64,000 bases of DNA from Lophius americanus (Eukaryota; Chordata; Actinopteri; Lophiiformes; Lophiidae). Position 1 is the stretch's first letter. Every line of letters starts with the position of its first letter. The stretch is from contig JBBDHG010000053.1 of assembly GCA_037951165.1 (NCBI GenBank), positions 368,501 to 432,500 of the forward strand, read 5' to 3'. Positions 11,698 to 23,367 of the stretch are shown piece by piece. A program made the translations under genes and the position numbers. The notes under the pieces are model-generated. The model ran no database searches. It was not told the DNA's origin and was given only the letters and a program-made list of their open reading frames with translations.

Positions 11698-12058
11698 TTA
11701 GCTCGAATTCTGAGAATAAAGTCAGGATTCTGGGAATAAAGTCAGAATTCTGATCATATAGTCTGGATTCTTATAATAAAGTCGGAATTCTGATAATAAA
11801 GTTGAAATTCAGAGAATCAAGTCAGAACGATGAGAATTAAGTCAGAATTCTGAGACTAAAGTCTGAAATCTGTGTTTAAAGTTGTAATTCGGATAATTAA
11901 GTCAGAATTGGGAGAATAAAGTCAAATTTTTGATAATGTCGGAATTCTGATTTTAAAGTCAGAATTCTTAATATTAAGTCAGAATTATCAGAATAAAGTC
12001 AGAATTCTGAGTTTAAAGTCAAAAATCTCAGAATAAAATCAGAATTTCCATGTAAATA
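11698..12058. repeat. Minisatellite of aataaagtcagaattctga units
   Basis: About 18 diverged copies with a 19-21 bp period. Its reverse complement recurs at 14.56-14.63 kb and 22.39-22.60 kb, so it is a dispersed minisatellite family. Confidence 0.9.
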
Positions 12059-12228
12059 CGTGGCCTTCATCCTCTTCCTTGAGGTCCCAGTGGGAAACTT
12101 TTGACAGGACTTCCTCTTATCTTTCTTGGCAGACCCACGTGTGTTAGTACATAGTTTTGATTAGAGAAAAAGAGCTTATGAGTGGATTTCTAGCTTGAAT
12201 TATCAGGAGCGGGTCTGAATAGAAGCGG

Positions 12229-12255
12229 TCTCTCTCTCTCTCTCTCTCTCTCTCT
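12229..12255. repeat. (TC)n microsatellite
   Basis: About 13 uninterrupted TC units. A short (AC)n follows at 12463-12484. Confidence 0.95.
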
Positions 12256-13284
12256 GACAGTAGAAAAAGGTTCTCTGGGGGTCTGCACTCTCTGTGCTCC
12301 CACTGTCACTGGAGCTAACTGGGGAATAATTCATCCCCACAAGCAGGGCTTTAAATCAGCCAGCTTATCCCAGCATGCACTGGGGCTGGTTTCTCCCGAT
12401 ATGATGAGAGAGAACGTGAAGAGGACGGCGTCACAATGGGGAAGTCAATAATTCATGTTATTAAACACACACACACACACACAAACCTTGAACACAAACA
12501 GAGTCAGATTGTCTTTAAATTTTTAAACTGATCTGTCCATAAGTGTGTGGACAGACTTTATTATGCCCTCGCCCTCTGGACCGCTCCGTTATTCAGACCA
12601 AAACACTGAATAATGTATCTATAAGCTGCAACATGCGACGATTTAATGCAACTTTATAATAACCGATTCTCCTCCAATGCCACATGAGTACAAAACCAGT
12701 GGATGTGGAAGAAGTCGACCGCTCAACATAAAGAATATCAGCTATAATAAAACCTACTGCTGCTGTGGAAGAACGTGTGGCTGTTCTGTTCCACTCCTCG
12801 CTACCAACCGGGCCAAACGCCCACAAATAACCATCACTGCTGCCGGGATAATTGGTTTCCGCACATCGACCCCAGCGGAACTAGACCATAAAGCCAGTGC
12901 ACGCATTGCAATCTCAATATCTCAAGACACCACACTCCCAATCAATCACCCTAATGTCTTGTGGGCGCTGCTGCAGGGCCCGGCAGCACCTCACGGCTCA
13001 TAGTCCCGCCTTAAACCGCCGAACATACCTGAGTGTTTGCTGCCGTCCGTCACTTTAAGGTGTTATTATTGTGTTTCTGTCACTGTGTGTCTTTATATAT
13101 GTGGTTTACTGATATGTGCAGAAAAGAATTCACCACTTTTGGACGATCAAGTCTCACGTCTGAAACCACCTGCAAAAACGCCGTTTGGGTCCTGATCCTC
13201 TTTCTGCCACAAACACACTTCTGCGATGATGTCACTCTTAGAAAGTTTTTTCCTGCAGAACCACTACGTACTTTTGATACGCCA

Positions 13285-13292
13285 TGACGTCA
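13285..13292. promoter_or_regulatory. Consensus CRE palindrome tgacgtca
   Basis: A full 8-bp CREB/ATF site lying 60 bp upstream of an ATG in YY1-site context (13352). The intervening sequence has several CpGs. It may be a cryptic promoter inside the long intron. Confidence 0.3.
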
Positions 13293-13351
13293 GTGTTCTT
13301 TTTTTTTGGTTCGGGTCATTCGTCAGCTGAGCGACCCGGCAGGCTGTGAAA

Positions 13352-13426
13352 ATGGCGGCGGCGTCCGAATCTGTTGACGCAAAGTCTGACTCGGTTCAAA
13401 CGAGAAGTTCCTCACATCACGTTTAG
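13352..13426 (+). other. 24-codon open frame, MAAASESVD-type start
   Basis: Starts in aaaatggcggcggcg, which fits both a strong initiation context and a YY1 site, and ends at a TAG after 24 codons. Its composition resembles a genuine N-terminus, but no donor or continuation is seen. It may be a fragment of a transposed promoter or first exon. Not called as a gene. Confidence 0.2.
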
Positions 13427-13475
13427 AGAAAAAGTTTTGGTGGCCAGAATATTACTTTACGTTACGTTACGTGTC

Positions 13476-13480
<5 letters not shown>

Positions 13481-13508
<28 letters not shown>
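13481..13508. repeat. (GT)n microsatellite
   Basis: About 14 GT units. Confidence 0.95.
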
Positions 13509-13512
<4 letters not shown>

Positions 13513-13569
13513 TTGGCTTATTTGGACAGGTATCTCGGTTTTCACCTCCCTGTGGAGGTTTTTCAGGCA

Positions 13570-13745
13570 GGTCCAACTAGGAGGAGACCCTGAGGCAGAC
13601 CCAGAACTCGCTGGAGGGACTTCAAATATCTCATCTGGCCTGGAAACGCCTCTGGATCGCCCAGGATGAGCTGGAGAGTGTTGCTGGGGAGAGGGATGCG
13701 TGGAACTCCCTCCGTGGCCGGCTGACGACCCCGGATGGATGGATA
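13570..13745 (+). mobile_element. 3' tail of a non-LTR retrotransposon
   Basis: The segment with aactcgctggagggacttca, ggcctggaaacgcctctgga and gctggggagaggga, ending in ggatggatgga, matches the end of a very common fish LINE as I remember it. It is severely 5'-truncated. Confidence 0.7.
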
Positions 13746-13918
13746 CGTCAGGTTTTTCGTGTGCATCAAGTTAATATCGATGAAACAGGTGTAAGAATAT
13801 GAATATACGACAACAATGCTTTTATTTGTTTATTATTTTCATCGCTGAACATTCTTTAATGTTAATGTTTACACACACGCTGTCTGATTAAAGCACATTA
13901 AACTGAAATACAAAATCT

Positions 13919-13995
13919 AGGCTTGCTGCCTAATATATCCCGTCCACTGAGAGGCGCCGTTGTAACGAGATGAAGTTATTCTGACTTCCTGTCAG
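13919..13995 (-). mobile_element. Tc1-like subterminal fragment
   Basis: Carries cttgctgcctaatatatccc and gtaacgagatgaagttattc from the family's subterminal region. The terminal end itself is missing. Confidence 0.7.
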
Positions 13996-14334
13996 ATATT
14001 CCACCATTTTTGTTTTTTTTTGTATATCGCCCCCGCTTAGATAAAGACACAGGAGACACAGAGCTGATCCTGAGAGCTAAATCCTCCAACACCTTTGGGT
14101 TTGAACTGTGAGTCAGACTTTATCATCACCCCACATCAGTGTCACACCTCATCACTGCAAATCCCTGACGGCTGGTTTCAAATCCAGTGGAGGGTCATGA
14201 ACCAGGAGAGAGGAGGCTGTTCAAACACCAGAGTTACGCTCTTGGCTGCACGGAGCAGCTTTTCAGAATTTTAGATCGTCATAGATCATGACGCGAGGAA
14301 GAACTGGAGTGATTTTAGGAAAGATGGACTGTAT

Positions 14335-14530
14335 ATTTCTGACACTAGGGAGAAGCTTTATCTTCAAGTCCGTGGGCCATAGATTCTCAAAATAGGTCCG
14401 ATTTCATTAAAATTTGGTGCATATGAATCGACTCGAGGAGATCTAGGTTGTATATTTAACTTGGATTGTTCAGATTTTACTCACTAGGGGGAGCATTTTC
14501 ACAAAAAAACAAGTTTTTTCTAACTGACCG
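14335..14530. repeat. Family B repeat copy
   Basis: Shares gacactagggagaagcttta, aaaatttggtgcatatgaat and tcactagggggagcattttc with copies at 33.0, 40.7 and 47.2 kb. Confidence 0.65.
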
Positions 14531-14557
14531 CATTTGGCTTAAATTCTGAAAATTTAG

Positions 14558-14632
14558 GCCAAATTTTCAGAATTCTATGAATTCTGACTTTATTCTCAGA
14601 AGTCTGACTTAAACCCAGAATTCTGGCTCCAG
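14558..14632. repeat. Short aattctgactttattctcag array
   Basis: About four copies of the minisatellite seen in the opposite orientation at 11.7-12.06 kb, directly after a family B copy. Confidence 0.7.
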
Positions 14633-14936
14633 ATAAGAGAAAGAAAACGGAGGATGAATGAACGAAACTTAAATTGAAACCCTTGCCTCGGAGCAACTGA
14701 AATTGTGGAAGCGAAGCGGATGCCTGGAAGAATGAATCTAAGATCAAATGAATTAATAAAATTTGCGTCGGACGGGATTTTTTAAATGCAAATCATGAAA
14801 AAAATGTTTAAACACAGAATTTGCATAATTCCTTTAGACTTTGTTAGATTACTGCGCTTCAAGGCTCTCCTTTCTTTGCAGTTGTGTTCATGCATGTGCA
14901 CATCCTCTGTTGCGTGAATCGCTGGCGTCAGATCAC

Positions 14937-15019
14937 CCCCCCACACACAGACACACACCCCCTCCCCCACACACACACACACACACACACCCCCTCCCCC
15001 ACACACACACCCCCCCTCC
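14937..15019. repeat. (AC)n with C-runs
   Basis: Compound microsatellite alternating (AC)n and cccctccccc blocks. Confidence 0.92.
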
Positions 15020-15423
15020 CTGACTGAGCAGAAGTTAGCTAACATTATCATCATGTTGCATAGATCAGGTTTATGTAAATCCTCCTGTTGCAGTAACAGT
15101 CCCTGCAGCTGCTGCCAGTGTGCCGTCTTATCTTCTACACTTACCCCATTTTAATCAAGCTTCTATGCCGGCCCCCTCCTCGCACAGGTCATTGGCTCGG
15201 ATCCCGGATGTGTGTGTGCGGTTTCCTCTTATGGAGTCCCCTCTCAGTGCGGCGGCGATCCGTCTGGAGTTTCCAGCGAGCCGAGCAGACGCGGCCCTGA
15301 GCAACGAGACAGAAAAAGTAGAAAATCGATCAATGAGATGTTTTTTTTTGGGTTTGTTTTTGCAAACATAAAAACAACCGGCGGCGGAGCTGCTCGCTGT
15401 TCCAAAGCGCTGATTTTTCTTTT

Positions 15424-15752
15424 TGCCACAGAAACACACACTCACAGAGAAACACACACACTCACAGAGAAACACACTCACAGAGACACAGACACACTCA
15501 CAGAGACACACACACACACTCTCAGAGACACACACACACTCTCAGAGACACACACACACACTCTCAGAGACACACACACACTCTCAGAGACACACACACA
15601 CTCACAGAGACACACACACACTCACAGAGAAAACACACACTCACAGAGACACACACACTCATAGAGACACACACACTCACAGAGAAACACACACTCACAG
15701 AGACACACACACTCACAGAGAAACACACACACTCACAGAGAAACACACACTC
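15424..15752. repeat. Minisatellite of cacactcacagagaaacaca units
   Basis: Tandem array with units of about 18-24 bp, alternating cacagaga and ctcagaga variants. All three frames of each strand are open across it, which explains several long His/Thr-rich or Cys/Val-rich frames. Confidence 0.93.
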
Positions 15753-15779
15753 CAGGCCGGAGCAGCAGAAGTATCCTGA

Positions 15780-16100
15780 TACTGTAAAACAAACCGGGTC
15801 CTGCTTTGGCAGATTGAATTAGATGCTGAGTCAATTACATAATTAGTGTTTCTCTGTCGGGAGAGGGAGAAGATTTCAAACCCAGGGCCTGCATGTGTGT
15901 GTGTGTGTTGTTCCAGCATTAACAGGATGTGGAGGATTATTCAACGTCAGATTTCCAACTGACAGCACGGATTTCCCATTTGATCTAATTAATATGCTTC
16001 ATCAGTGGAGCCGCCAGGGTCCACAGAGACGGATGGCAGGTGGTCCAAAACATTTTAATGCAAAGTGTGCGAGAGCTTTAATGTTGGAATCGCTTTGATG
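15780..16100. other. Candidate conserved non-coding element
   Basis: Unique-looking sequence with a MAF/AP-1-like tgctgagtca joined to homeodomain-type taattag cores (15819-15846), and octamer-like atgcaaag near 16058. This is composition and motif evidence only. Confidence 0.3.
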
Positions 16101-16117
16101 TCATGCCAGAAAAAAAG

Positions 16118-16425
16118 AAAAAAGAAAAAAATCGGTTTCACGTTATAACGGGAAAATTATCTATCACATGAAAAACGTGAAAATGATCACATAAAAACAA
16201 ACAATTATTTGTCACGTTATAATGTGATCAACTCGCTTTTTTACATTAAGATTTTCAGGTAAGAAAACGTGAAAATTATCAAATAAAAATATGGAAAAGG
16301 ATCTATCGCGTTATAACGTGATTTTTATCAAGTAAAAAACGTGAAACGCATCGCATGATAACGTGAAAATCATCCGTCAGGTTTTTAAACGAAAATTATC
16401 GCGTAAAAACTTGAAACTTGTCACC
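16118..16425. repeat. Tandem array of cgttataacg palindromes
   Basis: Repeated aaaaacgtgaaaattatc units interspersed with the perfect palindrome cgttataacg (16141-16150, 16309-16318). A related gagataattatctc-type palindrome occurs at 61.4 kb. I do not recognise a named family. Confidence 0.75.
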
Positions 16426-16778
16426 TTGTAACCTTAATAGTCTTAGTTATGACTATTAAAATAAAATATTAAACTATATTAATCTCTTCATGCATGAATG
16501 ATCAACATTTTCTCCACATGTAAAGTGTTGAGGATTATTTGTTTTAACCCAAAAAAACAAACATTTTTTCTTATGTTTGAGTTTTTTAAAGAGAGAATAA
16601 AAATAAAAGAAAATGTTTAATTCATAAATATTGACCCGGATTCCTCGGCCTCTCCCCATTCTCCATCTTCGCCCCTCCTTCTCCTCCCCTGAGCTACTAA
16701 ACCTAACCCATCAAAAACACATTCATATATTAAAACGAGGCTTTCAGACCACTGCCTCGTATGAACCGGTCGAATAAA

Positions 16779-17020
16779 TATACACAAATCAGCCATAACA
16801 TTAAAACCACCTGACTCTTTGTGATGCTCTGTGTGTTCTGACACCGTTCTATCAGAACCGGCATCAACTCTTTCAGCAATGTTTGCCACACTAAACCTTC
16901 TGTGGGATTAGAAAAACAACGCCTTTGCTTCCCACGCATATCAATGAGCCTCGGGCCCATGACCCTGTTGCTGGTTCAACAGTTGACCCGTAGTTCTGGA
17001 GAATCTCCGTCTAGCCAGCA
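16779..17020 (-). mobile_element. Tc1-like element, internally deleted
   Basis: Terminal ccataacattaaaaccacct joins abruptly to the inner tgtgttctgacaccgttcta region and runs on through cttctgtgggatta and caatgagcctcgggcccatg. The second end is lost. It decays the transposase region in the minus orientation. Confidence 0.8.
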
Positions 17021-18757
17021 TTAAATAAAAAAAAACATTGGAACTCTTCCTGGAATTGATTTCCTTTTGTCAGAGTTGCTCTTTGGATAAGGATACATGT
17101 AGACGTGAAAATCTCCAAGGAATCCCCGTTTACTGTAAATGAAATGCATTTATTATCACGGCATGTTTGTCTGGATCTATAAATCACAAACTGAAATGAG
17201 TTTCAGCTTCAAGCCTTCACGGGGGGGTCCGACAGATTTGATGGAAGAGTGGGAGCTTTTATAGAGATGATAACTAAGGAGAATATTCTGGCATGTAGGG
17301 GTGTGGCATAGAGCGGGAGCAGACACACAATAATACCCTGGCAGATCAGATCAGAGCGTCGTATGTTTATAAAAGGTGTTATAACTTCTAGAGAGGAAGA
17401 GGGGCTTCATGGAAAAAATAAATTAAAAAAATCAGTAACCGGCAATTTATCAGCCCAAAAGGCTTCAATCATGACAATTTAGCCCTAACTCAGATCAGAA
17501 CTCGTATTTTACTGTTTCCAATACATCAATGTCAGATTATTATATATAAAATAGACATTGTTTGTAATAAAATGTGTCCCACACAGGTAACATGAGATAA
17601 TCAGTGTGTTTCAGACCTCAGAGAGTGAGTGGTTATAATGATATGGCTGATTGTTGAATACACGGCTAACTCTGGCAACACAGTGTTCCTTTAGAATAAT
17701 AAATAATCAACAGCAGTAATAAAGCGTGATTTAAAGACATATTTGATGAATCCAGAGACGTAAGGATGAGTTTCCCTTCAGAAAAGCTGCAGACTGGATG
17801 ACATCACATTACTGTGATGTCACAGCTCCACGCCAAGTTTCACCTTAAAATGTCCACTTAAAAATGTTGATTCTACACAACAAAGGAAAGAATGAAGCAG
17901 AGAGATAAATGACGCAAATTCCAAACATAGCAGCCCGGCAGACTTGAATGTAATGTAGGCCAGCGGGCCAGAGATGCAACAATAGAGGCTGAACGGATCT
18001 CAGATCAAACGCACAACTCCACGGCGAGGAGGCGCCGCTCTGCTGGGATGAAGAGTAAACAGTTTACCATAAAGAAGAAGGGCCCCCACCTCGTCATCAA
18101 ACGCGGCTGCTCTCATATGAAAAAACGGCATCAACCGCTTGAACATCTTCATCCACACTGTGACAAACCCAATGTTGTCGATCAAGAGCTCGGGTCACAT
18201 GATCTCTAAACGTTATCTCCCTCCTCCTCCCGTGGGATTCTGGGATGGAGAGTTGTGTGGCTGCATCATCCACAGCTTTGACAAGTGACTGTCACTAAGC
18301 AATGACCCCCCCCCCTCCTCCATCCCAGCAGCGCTGGATGATGGACAGGGCTTCCTGTGGATCCTCTGTGTGCGTTTGTTCCCATGCAGGCTCCTCCCCC
18401 CCCGCCCTCCTCTAAAAAAAGAAAAAAATGATACAGCTCCTTCATCAGTCCTGTTTTGTTTTGTCACAGAATCCACTGGTTTCAAACCCAGTCCAAAAAT
18501 GATCCTCATCCACTTCCAATCGGCACAATAGCAGGCTTCCCCCTCCACCGTGTCACTGGCAGAATATCCTCGCCGTGACAGTCCCACTGAAACGGATCGG
18601 CTTTTCTGAGCGGGAATGGGGAAATTGGTGCCGACTCGAGTGACCCATTTATTATTCCATTTCTCTCTCTTCATCCAGTGAGTACCGAAAACATGGAGCC
18701 GGATCCCTGCTGCTCAGGCCCGTTTCATTAATCCTCCTTCAGAAGCTCCTATGATAC

Positions 18758-18793
<36 letters not shown>

Positions 18794-19010
18794 GTGTGTG
18801 TGTGTGCGTGTGTGTGTGCGGTCGTAAAAGAGGGGATAGTAATGTGCTCCATGGTGTTTTGTTGACACTCCCAGAGTTCCCTGCAGACAGACAAGCTGCA
18901 GTCTCACACCTCCATCTGTCTGGTCCAGGTGTGTGTGGTCCTGAGTGTGTGTGCTTGTGAGCGAGCGAGTGAGGAAGACAAAGAGAGTGAGCATATTGCA
19001 GGGTGTGCAT
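17021..19010. other. Intronic stretch
   Basis: No exon was recognised. It contains a lone Tc1-like terminus at about 17628-17662 (ataatgatatggctgattg) and a (GT)n tract at 18757-18820. A 153-codon minus-strand frame at 18213-18674 has no recognisable domain. Confidence 0.5.
18757..18820. repeat. (GT)n microsatellite
   Basis: About 64 bases of GT with rare GC interruptions. Confidence 0.95.
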
Positions 19011-19012
19011 CA

Positions 19013-19284
19013 TGTACAGTGGGTGGCCCAGTCGCCTCAAAAGAAGGTTCTGGGTTCAAATCCAGCTACGGAACCTGAGTGGCGTTCACATGTTCTCCCT
19101 CCCACAGTCCAAAAACATGCATGTGTGAACGCGAGTGCGAAGGTTTTTTCTGTCTCTGCGTTGGTGATGTGTTGGGAATATAACTGCTGAATTATCCATG
19201 GTGCACCCAAAGGTGCTCCATGTCAGCAGGGATGGGCTCCAGCTTCCCGCGACCCCGACCAGGATAAGCGGTTCCGGATAATGG
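19013..19284 (+). mobile_element. tRNA-derived SINE-type repeat
   Basis: The head has ggttctgggttcaaatccag (a B-box-like segment), the middle has cccacagtccaaaaacatgc, and the tail has gggatgggctccagcttccc and aggataagcggt. This order matches a very common fish SINE-like repeat remembered from many teleost genomes. Confidence 0.75.
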
Positions 19285-19967
19285 GCGAAATATCGCGAGG
19301 TTGTTGAAGCAGGATTGCCTTACCTGACCTTTGAACTCAAGGTCAAAGAGAATATTTTTGAAAAATTTCATTCAGACTCTACTTTCCATGAGAAGGAAAT
19401 TAACGCTTAAAACTTTGCCCGGTCTGTACCGAGTGTCAGACATCCCACCGGCGCCAGTTAACAACGTTTACACCCTCAGAGCCCAACGTAGCATAAAGTT
19501 CAGCTCCCACGCCGAGGGTCTGCAGGGGTCTGGATGTGAGGCTCTGTGCTGCGTGTCGGTGAAAGGTGGGATCATGTAAACCCAGCTGAAAACCACAGCA
19601 GCGACGGCAGGAGGCCCACTGTGAGGAAAAACTGGAGATAAGGTCACACGGGGAAAATCATTTTTACCCGCTTCTTCCTTTCATGCGAGCCGCTGGTTGA
19701 TGGTTGATGTCCAGCTGAGCAGGACATCAAAGGGTTTTAATGAGAATATAAAGGATGATTGTGAGATAATACAACTTAATTGGTAACAGGAGCGATAAGA
19801 ACTTCTCTGATTACTGCTCATTAGAAATAAATAAATATCAGATAGAAATGAATCAAGGGCTTTGTCATTTTCTTTTTTCACATTTTGATAAAGAACTACA
19901 AACTTGAGTCCAAGGACGAAGTCCCTCCCTCTTCCAGTAAAAACCGATTTCTGAACAATTTGACGCC

Positions 19968-20075
19968 GGGTCTTATAGAAAGGTGTCAGAACACCCGGAG
20001 CTGTTTTAGGGACAGAAAGGGAAACTACGCAATATAAGGCAGGTGGTTTTAATGTTATGGCTCATGGATGTATTC
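19968..20075 (+). mobile_element. Tc1-like end fragment
   Basis: Carries tagaaaggtgtcagaacacc from the inner region and ggtggttttaatgttatggc from the end, in the transposase-plus orientation. Confidence 0.7.
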
Positions 20076-20079
20076 CTGG

Positions 20080-21050
20080 TTTGGCAGGGGCATTAAAAAA
20101 GTGGCAGCTTGTTTTACACAGTGGAGGTCGCCTCATCAATGCAGCTCTGGAGGTCTAAGTACGTCTTTATTTTAAATTTGAGTTCCCATGATGCTCGGCT
20201 GTTTACAGTTACACTGACAGTACATTCCTGTAAATCCCAGCATTCATGCTTTAACCATGAATTATTTACTCCCACATTGCATTGCAGTTTACGGCATGTC
20301 AAAATGTTATCGATGTCATTTATTGATGACATCAATAAAAAATGTGAAAGTGCTACGGCTGCCACTCAGCGTGTGGCAGAAGATGTCAGACGTCTGTCCT
20401 GTCACGCTGTGAGCCGGCACGCCGTCTGAACCGCAGACCGCCGCCGTGATATTACACCAGGAGAGACGGCGGGCCAACAGCAAACACTGACAAACAGCAG
20501 AGTGATCTCGTATTTCTGAGGCCACAACATCAGCAGCGCCGGAGGAGGCGTCACAGAGAGAGAGTGAATGTCAGGACGCATGAAGTCATCAACTGTGCAC
20601 TTTTATTTAAATCACACAGCCTTCTATGTTCACCACTGTCAGCTAACGGTGACATGGAATCATACATTATTCAGCAGCTTTGTCTTTCATGCGACGCTCC
20701 ACGCAACATCTATTTCAGGGTATCGGACATTTTTCCACCTGTGAGCCGAGCGGGGATGGTTGTAAAACTTCAATTCATTGACAAAAATGCATCGTTAACC
20801 CTTCTTTCAGAGTCTGGTCTGAAAATATATATTACAAGTCAGAGGGGGGGGTTGACAAATCGTGGCTAAAAGAACCGGCAGAGCTCGCAAACATAAATAA
20901 TGATGTGTGTTTTAGACACGTTGTGGACAAATCATTGTGAGCAGAAGGTCCTCAGTGAGCTTATGGAGCGCATCACGCCTGCGGGAAGAGTGACTAAGAG
21001 AGTGAGGGTACAAACTGAATTTCTAAAGCACCCGAGTATATGGTATATAG
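20080..21050. other. Intronic stretch
   Basis: No gene was recognised. A modest CpG-rich patch lies at 20400-20560 and may be a regulatory element. It contains gccggcacgccgtctg and accgccgccgtg. Confidence 0.4.
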
Positions 21051-21057
21051 TATAGTA

Positions 21058-21515
21058 TCGACCATAACATTAAAACCACCCACCTCAGTATCATGTAGGC
21101 TCCTTTTTTTAACTGCAAAACCCACTCTGTTGTGTCTCTGTGTGTCTTTCTATCAGAGATGGCTTTAACTTTTTATCAGTTTGTGCTGCACTCCTATCAT
21201 GAATTACTGAGCTAGGTGATAACCTGACCCTATCATGAGGTTCCCCAATCTCCTTAGAACACTTTTATAGGTACTAACGTCTACAGACCTGGAACACTCA
21301 TCAACACCTGCAGTTCTGGAGATGCCCCGATCCAGCCGTCTTGCCATTACAATATGGAATGTCTCAAAGCCGCTCAGATGCTCACATTTGCATATTATTC
21401 CTGCTTCCAATGCATCAACTTCAGGACAAAAGCCTCACTTATTCCCGAATATATCCCACCAACTTGATACTCAGACTTAACCTGTAAGTGGTTGTAATGT
21501 TATGGCTGATAGGTG
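21058..21515 (-). mobile_element. Tc1-like element with both ends
   Basis: The left end ccataacattaaaaccaccc and the right end ggttgtaatgttatggctga bracket about 455 bp. Inner sequence includes gagatgccccgatccagccg and ctgcttccaatgcatcaact, which correspond to the start of the transposase on the minus strand. Most of the coding region is deleted. A further isolated terminus (taatgttatggctgatcagg) lies at about 21600-21624. Confidence 0.8.
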
Positions 21516-22059
21516 TATATACTGATGACCTTTGGTAAAGGTTGAGCTCCAGTCACACAAAACTGGAAACTTAGAACAGAATAAGGCTGCAGACAATGTT
21601 ATAATGTTATGGCTGATCAGGGTATGCGAGGGAATTTAAATATATATTACGGAAAGTTTGGCAAAACAACCTTGTAACATAAAAAATATGTCTTACATCA
21701 CTTACAACGCAGATTAAGATAAAACAAGTGCACCTCGTTCATATCTCAAATATTTGTCATAGCCGCCGTCTGGTGGCGTGACCTTCTCGCCGCCTCTCAG
21801 CGTGTTAACCCAGTAGTTCTTCTGTTCATGTGGGCTCAGTCTATCAACTGGAACCCTTATCGGCTGTGTCTTACATAAGAGGACCTGACCGCCGTTATCA
21901 TGATGGATTCCTGCGTACGAGCAGAATGTCTGACTGGCGACTGAAGGTTGCAGCATGGATACCATCAATGTGTCGTATATGTGGTATTTCTGGATTGAGA
22001 TCTATGGGTCTGTCTATTTCATTACTATAATATCTCACCCTCTGCAGGATTGTGAGTGG

Positions 22060-22215
22060 GCTTGATTCTATCCCAGGTGACACGATGCAAACCCACTCTG
22101 GTCGGGTGTCTATACTTCTTCACAGTGCTGACATCAGCCCGGTTTAATATTGCCTCATAATCAAACACCACAAAAGGAACCAGGTCTGGATTCGAACCCA
22201 GAATCTTGTAACTGT
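22060..22215 (-). mobile_element. Degenerate SINE-type fragment
   Basis: Minus-strand reading gives a B-box-like ctgggttcgaatccagacct near 22200-22180. The rest is strongly diverged. Confidence 0.4.
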
Positions 22216-22384
22216 AACGGAAGTTACGGTGAAAACGTCGATTGATGAAAAACGTTGGCCGGCCACCATTCATTTTTTTCAAAGACGAAGATGAGACGTC
22301 AATAAACACTAACTGTAAAAAAAAAAAATCAAGATGTATAGTAGGTGCGAAAAATAAGGAAGGTTTGAATCTGTTTATGGTGAA

Positions 22385-22602
22385 TTATTGAGGGGAAATT
22401 CTGACTTAACGCTCCAAATTCTGACTTTAATCTCGTAATTCTGCCTTTACTTTCAGAATCATCACTTTATTCTGAGAATTTGAGCCTTAATCTGAGAATT
22501 TCTGAAATTAAACTCAGAATTCCGACTTTAAAGTCAAAATAGACCGACATAATTATTTTTTTTAAAGTCAGTATTTTCAAATTAAAGACAGAATCCCCCC
22601 CA
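22385..22602. repeat. Minisatellite of aattctgactttaatct units
   Basis: About ten diverged copies, in the opposite orientation to the array at 11.7 kb. Confidence 0.85.
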
Positions 22603-22609
22603 AAAATGT

Positions 22610-23333
22610 TCACGTAGCCATATTTGACCCTAATCCTCTTCCATACAAAAAAGATGAGACGATTTTCATCCCCTGAGAATCTGTCCTTTAAATATCCTGT
22701 TGATGGAGCGCAGTGTGTGTGTCCTCCACAGACATACCGACAGCCTGTCTCACCCTCCTTCAGGGGGGTGGAGCTGGAGTTCTTGCAGTAGGACAGGATC
22801 TAGTAGCTGCTTCCCTCTGAACTTTCCCTCAGGATAAGTGGAGCTTAGAGCCTGAGAGTTTGATCTGGTGAAGACGATGATTAAAACTACTGGGGCCGAA
22901 ACAATCTCCACATATACGGTACAAACGAAATGTGCAAATCCGAAGATGTTCCAAGTGACATCATCAAACCGGACCCTTTCATCAAAGCTGCATTCTGAGC
23001 CTTTAAATCCATTAAGAGTGAAATGACCAGAATATTCGTTTCAGCTCGACTCTTCTGACCAAACTCTTAAAATCCTGTTGTTTTAGAAAACAAATAACAT
23101 TCTTTCTCGGCGCGTCCTTTGATTTGAATGCCAAATCTTTTAATCGAATAAATCTGGACTAAAACCAAAACAGGTTATTGTTGACTAATAAAGAAAATTT
23201 GACCCAGATTAAGGACTTTTATTAAAAGCATAGCTGAACAAACTGAACACGAGTTTAATCTGATATTTGGAGAATAATGAAATTATGGATAAGAAAAAAG
23301 TATGAGATGATGACGATAATCAGCTGAATCATC

Positions 23334-23367
<34 letters not shown>

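Noticed and set aside
15155..15779. Several 100+ codon frames rich in His/Thr or Cys/Val
   Set aside because: Products of the cacacactcacagaga minisatellite, open in all frames.
18213..18674. 153-codon minus-strand frame
   Set aside because: No recognisable domain and no convincing splice sites. It includes poly-C and poly-A runs.
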